Below, piece after piece: positions 61,228-64,000 of a DNA stretch of 64,000 bases. Within the stretch, counting starts at the first letter, position 1, and each line of letters starts with the position of its first letter. The stretch is taken from the NCBI RefSeq assembly GCF_002119685.1, contig NZ_CP021108.1, positions 5,828,001-5,892,000 on the forward strand, written 5' to 3'. Under the pieces are notes generated by a model that saw nothing but the letters and a program-made list of their open reading frames with translations, did not search any database and was not told where the DNA came from. Position numbers and translations under genes: made by a program. Source of the DNA: Bordetella genomosp. 8. GTDB lineage: Bacteria > Pseudomonadota > Gammaproteobacteria > Burkholderiales > Burkholderiaceae_B.

Positions 61228-62151
61228 ATGGACGGGCTTTCCGAACTTGCATTCTTCGCCCTGCTGGCGCGGCACGGCAACTTGTCGGCGACCGCGCGCG
61301 AGCTCGGCCTGACGCCGGCGGCCGTCAGTACCCGGCTGTCCAAGCTGGAACAGCGCCTGGGCGTGCGCCTGCTGAACCGCACCACCCGGCGCGTCAGCGT
61401 GACGGAAGAAGGCGAACGCTACCTGGCCGAAGGCACGCGCATCCTGGACGACCTGGACGCGCTCGAACGACGCCTGGCCGGAAGCCGCGCGCAACCTCGC
61501 GGCTTGCTGCGCGTCAACGCCACCTTCGGCTTCGGCCGCAAGCACATCGTTCCCGCCGTGGCCGATTTCGTGCGCCGGTATCCCGAGGTCGACGTCCAGA
61601 TCCACCTGACGGATCGTCCCCTGCCGTTGCGCGACCATGGTTATGACGTCGGCATACGGTTCGGCGATATTCCCGACGCCAGGCTGACCGCGCGTCGCAT
61701 CGCGGGCAATCGCCGGCTGCTATGCGCGGCCCCGGCCTATCTGAAGGCGCATGGCACGCCGCAATCGCCGCGCGAGCTGCAACGACATGCCTGCCTGGTC
61801 GTACGGGAAAACGATGCCGCCTATGGCACCTGGCATCTGCGAGCCGGCCAACGCACGGAAGCCGTCAAGGTCCGGGGCCCGCTGAGTTCGAACGATGGCG
61901 AAAGCGTGCTGCAATGGGCGCTCGCGGGCCACGGCATCGCCCTGCGCTCGGAATGGGAAGTCGCGCCCTATCTGCGCTCGCGCCGGCTGGCGCCTCTGCT
62001 GCAGGGCTGGATGGCACCACCCGCCGATATACATGTGCTCTACGCGGAGCGCGGCAATCTTCCGGCCAGGGTGACCGCATTCGTCGATTTCCTGCTGGCG
62101 CGGTACGCTGCCCAGCGGCGGCAGGCGGCCAAGGGCGAATTGCTCTGGTAG
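61228..62151 (+). CDS. LysR-family regulator (DmlR-like)
   Basis: A 307-residue LysR regulator. MDGLSELAFFALLARHGNLS leads into the helix-turn-helix ARELGLTPAAVSTRLSKLEQ and RLLNRTTRRVSVTEEG, the standard DmlR/YafC-type layout. The effector domain has LRVNATFGFGRKHIVPAVAD and HGYDVGIRFGDIPD. Two AT-rich half-sites (TTCAAAATGG near 61193 and CCAATTTAAT near 61218) lie in the 97-base gap and could be its operator. DmlR itself controls D-malate use, which fits a dicarboxylate-type role for the divergent leuCD pair. That link is inference. Confidence 0.9.
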   Translation: MDGLSELAFFALLARHGNLSATARELGLTPAAVSTRLSKLEQRLGVRLLNRTTRRVSVTEEGERYLAEGTRILDDLDALERRLAGSRAQPRGLLRVNATFGFGRKHIVPAVADFVRRYPEVDVQIHLTDRPLPLRDHGYDVGIRFGDIPDARLTARRIAGNRRLLCAAPAYLKAHGTPQSPRELQRHACLVVRENDAAYGTWHLRAGQRTEAVKVRGPLSSNDGESVLQWALAGHGIALRSEWEVAPYLRSRRLAPLLQGWMAPPADIHVLYAERGNLPARVTAFVDFLLARYAAQRRQAAKGELLW

Positions 62152-62184
62152 CCGCGCGCCGCGATTGAGGACATGCCGGGCGCG

Positions 62185-63864
62185 TCAGGCGTCGCGGGTC
62201 ACCGCCCGCAACACCTCTTCCAGTTCCGCCACGTCCACCGGCTTGGACAGGTATTTGTCGAAGCCCGCTTTCGCCCCGCGCTCCATCATCGCCGTCGCGG
62301 TGTATCCGGACAAGGCCACCAGCATGCTGGTGGCCGTCGTCGCCGAGCGTCGCAGCGCGGCGGCCACTTCGAATCCGTCCACGTCGGGCAGGCCGATATC
62401 GATGACGATCACCTGGGGTGCCATGGCCTTGGCGCTGGCCAGGCCGGCTTCGCCGTTGCCGGCCGTGGCCACGGTATGCCCGGCATCCTCCAACAGCAGG
62501 CGCAGCGACTGCACGGCGTCTTCGTTGTCGTCGATCAGCAGCACGCGCAGCCCTTGCCCGCTGGGCGCGCGTACCGGCGCCGGCGCTACGACCGCCGCGT
62601 CCGGGCGCACCAGGCGCGGCATATCCACGATGAAGGTACTGCCCTGTCCCAGGCCTTCGCTGGCGGCGGTGACGAAGCCGCCATGGGCAGCCGCCAGGCG
62701 CTGCACCAGGGTCAGGCCGATACCCAGGCCGGCGTCCGTGCGGCCCAGGCTGGTGTCGGCCTGCGAAAACAGGTCGAAGACGCGCGGCAGCATATCGGCG
62801 GCGATGCCGATGCCGTTGTCGCGCACGACGATCTGCACGCGGTCATCGCTGGCCCGCACTTCCAGCTTCAGCACGCCACGCTCGGGGGTATAGCGCGCCG
62901 CGTTGTGCAGCAGATTGCTCAGGATCTGCCGGAAGCGCACACGATCCGCACGTACCCAGACGTCGGCCGGCGCCGGCAGGTATTCCACCGTATGGCGCTT
63001 GGCATTGATCGCGCCCTGGGTCATCTCCAGCGCCTGCTCCACCAGTTCGCCGACAGGCAGCGCTTCGTGGTTGAGCTCGATCTTGCCACGGGTCACCCGC
63101 GAAACGTCGAGCAGATCACTGACCAATCGGGCCAATTGTTCGGTCTGACGGGACACCAGCGCGGTCAGGCGGCGCGTATCGTCCGGGCTGGCGTCGCGCT
63201 TGCGCTTCATCAACTCCAGCGCGGTGCCGATCGCCGACAGCGGATTGCGCAGCTCGTGCGCCAGCATCGCCAGGAACTCGTCCTTGCGTTCGTCGGCTCT
63301 TTCGAGTTCGGCCTGGCGCAGCCGCAGTTGCTCCAGCGTCAGCAGCATTTCGCGATTCTGCTGTTCCAGTTCTTCCACCGGCGTCTGCAATTTACGCCGT
63401 GCGAGTTTCTCGATCAGGCTGGCCAGACCGGCCGGCTCGATGGCCGGATGGAATACGGGCAGGTGCATTTCCAGCGTCACCGTCGTGCCTTTGCCGTCGG
63501 GCGATTCGATATGGAATCCATCGACCAGGCGCCGCGCGCCGCTGATGCCCAGCTGGACCTTGCCGTCCAGGCGATTCGTACCCGAGAGTATCGCGGGTAG
63601 GTCCGCGATGCCCGGTCCATCGTCGGCGATGGTCACCACGATCGCCTGCGGCTCCGTAGGGCTGGCCGGGCGAAAGGCGAAATCGATGCGGCCGCCGCGG
63701 GCGTAGTCCACCGCGTTGCGGGCGATCTCCGATACCGCGGTCACCAGGCGCGTGCGCTGCAGGTCATCCAGCCCGAACACGTCGCCCACCTGGCGCGTAC
63801 GGTCGCGCGCACCCACCAGGCCCTGGTCGCTGGCGATGCGGGTGCTCAAGATTCGATGGTTCAT
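62185..63864 (-). CDS. Hybrid histidine kinase with N-terminal RsbT-like ATPase and C-terminal receiver
   Basis: A 559-residue signalling protein with an unusual order. Residues 1-135 form a compact GHKL ATPase of the RsbT/anti-sigma type (SEIARNAVDYARGG with N50; DDGPGIADLP). A coiled-coil (about 150-192) leads to HisKA with phospho-site H203 (LAHELRNPLSAIG), then a second HATPase (NLLHNAARYTPERG; DNGIGI; GLGIGL), and a receiver domain with D489 (VIVIDIGLPDVDG) and K541. It has no membrane segment, so the sensor is cytoplasmic. Its ATG overlaps the end of the SpoIIE-type gene (ATGA). Confidence 0.93.
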   Translation of the reverse strand: MNHRILSTRIASDQGLVGARDRTRQVGDVFGLDDLQRTRLVTAVSEIARNAVDYARGGRIDFAFRPASPTEPQAIVVTIADDGPGIADLPAILSGTNRLDGKVQLGISGARRLVDGFHIESPDGKGTTVTLEMHLPVFHPAIEPAGLASLIEKLARRKLQTPVEELEQQNREMLLTLEQLRLRQAELERADERKDEFLAMLAHELRNPLSAIGTALELMKRKRDASPDDTRRLTALVSRQTEQLARLVSDLLDVSRVTRGKIELNHEALPVGELVEQALEMTQGAINAKRHTVEYLPAPADVWVRADRVRFRQILSNLLHNAARYTPERGVLKLEVRASDDRVQIVVRDNGIGIAADMLPRVFDLFSQADTSLGRTDAGLGIGLTLVQRLAAAHGGFVTAASEGLGQGSTFIVDMPRLVRPDAAVVAPAPVRAPSGQGLRVLLIDDNEDAVQSLRLLLEDAGHTVATAGNGEAGLASAKAMAPQVIVIDIGLPDVDGFEVAAALRRSATTATSMLVALSGYTATAMMERGAKAGFDKYLSKPVDVAELEEVLRAVTRDA

Positions 63865-64000
63865 GAAGGGCAGCCCTTTGCGACGACAACAGTCGCGTCG
63901 TCCGTTGACCTCGCGTAATCCCGATGCATGACGCCGGCGATCAGGGATGGGTGGCGCGCGAGCAGCGAAGCCTGCTGCGCCAGATTCCAGCGCGACGACA
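63861..64000 (-). CDS. SpoIIE-type phosphatase / RsbX-like protein, C-terminus only
   Basis: The last 46 codons of a minus-strand gene that continues past the window edge. The ending SLIAGVMHRDYARSTDDATV followed by VVVAKGCPS is the closing strand of the PP2C/SpoIIE phosphatase fold, where RDDATVVV supplies a metal-binding Asp. Its TGA overlaps the hybrid kinase ATG, so the two are coupled. Together with the RsbT-like domain next door it points to a Rsb-type partner-switching module, whose remaining genes lie outside the window. Confidence 0.75.
   Translation of the reverse strand, partial: SSRWNLAQQASLLARHPSLIAGVMHRDYARSTDDATVVVAKGCPS

Overview
The window reads as ordinary chromosome of a high-GC betaproteobacterium of the Alcaligenaceae, most probably Bordetella or a close relative. 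The evidence is the very GC-rich coding with strong third-position bias, the many Bug/TTT-type and Liv-type periplasmic transport genes with LysR regulators, an S-adenosylhomocysteine riboswitch in front of ahcY-holin-metF, and familiar housekeeping groups (fmt-def beside dprA, slt-cca, ung, rhlE). No rRNA, tRNA, insertion sequence, prophage or CRISPR array was seen.

Layout. 1-6.8 kb: an edge-truncated unknown gene, a flavin-binding PPOX-fold protein, fmt-def, divergent dprA, HMG-CoA lyase, a small membrane protein and an orphan amino-acid binding protein. 6.9-16.3 kb: a seven-gene leftward operon with a complete Liv-type ABC transporter plus two different acyl/aryl-CoA ligases, read away from a Crp/Fnr regulator. 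The gap between them carries a perfect TGTCG-N6-CGACA palindrome. 16.5-18.8 kb: a 785-residue unrecognised protein with four C-terminal repeats. 18.9-23.8 kb: a second Liv transporter with a fused permease-ATPase. 24.3-29.8 kb: a LysE-type exporter with an ArgP-like regulator, a PCuAC copper chaperone, a 13-bp tandem repeat, a Bug receptor, a YggS-type PLP protein and an aminotransferase.

29.8-37 kb: the most interesting metabolic unit. A tight five-gene operon encodes a TRAP binding protein, a fused TRAP permease, a VOC protein, a RuBisCO-like protein and a DUF1537 acid-sugar kinase. A divergent LysR gene flanks it. This looks like uptake, phosphorylation and RuBisCO-like cleavage of an unidentified sugar acid. 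It resembles the OiaK/OiaX step of apiose catabolism but lacks that pathway's dehydrogenases.

37-48 kb: housekeeping and repair genes (HCCA-isomerase-like protein, selD, HIT protein, ung, rhlE with a strong terminator, MidA-like methyltransferase, cca, slt, 5-formyl-THF cyclo-ligase). 48.1-52.5 kb: the ATP-grasp / alpha-E / transglutaminase / Anbu proteasome-homologue operon, preceded by an exact sigma-54 -24/-12 match. 52.5-61.1 kb: cdh, then the methyl-cycle operon ahcY-holin-metF with its SAH riboswitch overlapping the end of a glycosyltransferase gene, a DUF1289 protein, a fluoroacetate-dehalogenase-like hydrolase and a leuCD pair. 61.2-64 kb: a LysR regulator, a hybrid histidine kinase with an RsbT-like N-terminal ATPase domain, and the tail of a SpoIIE-type phosphatase gene.

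All calls come from reading motifs, lengths and gene context. No database search was possible.
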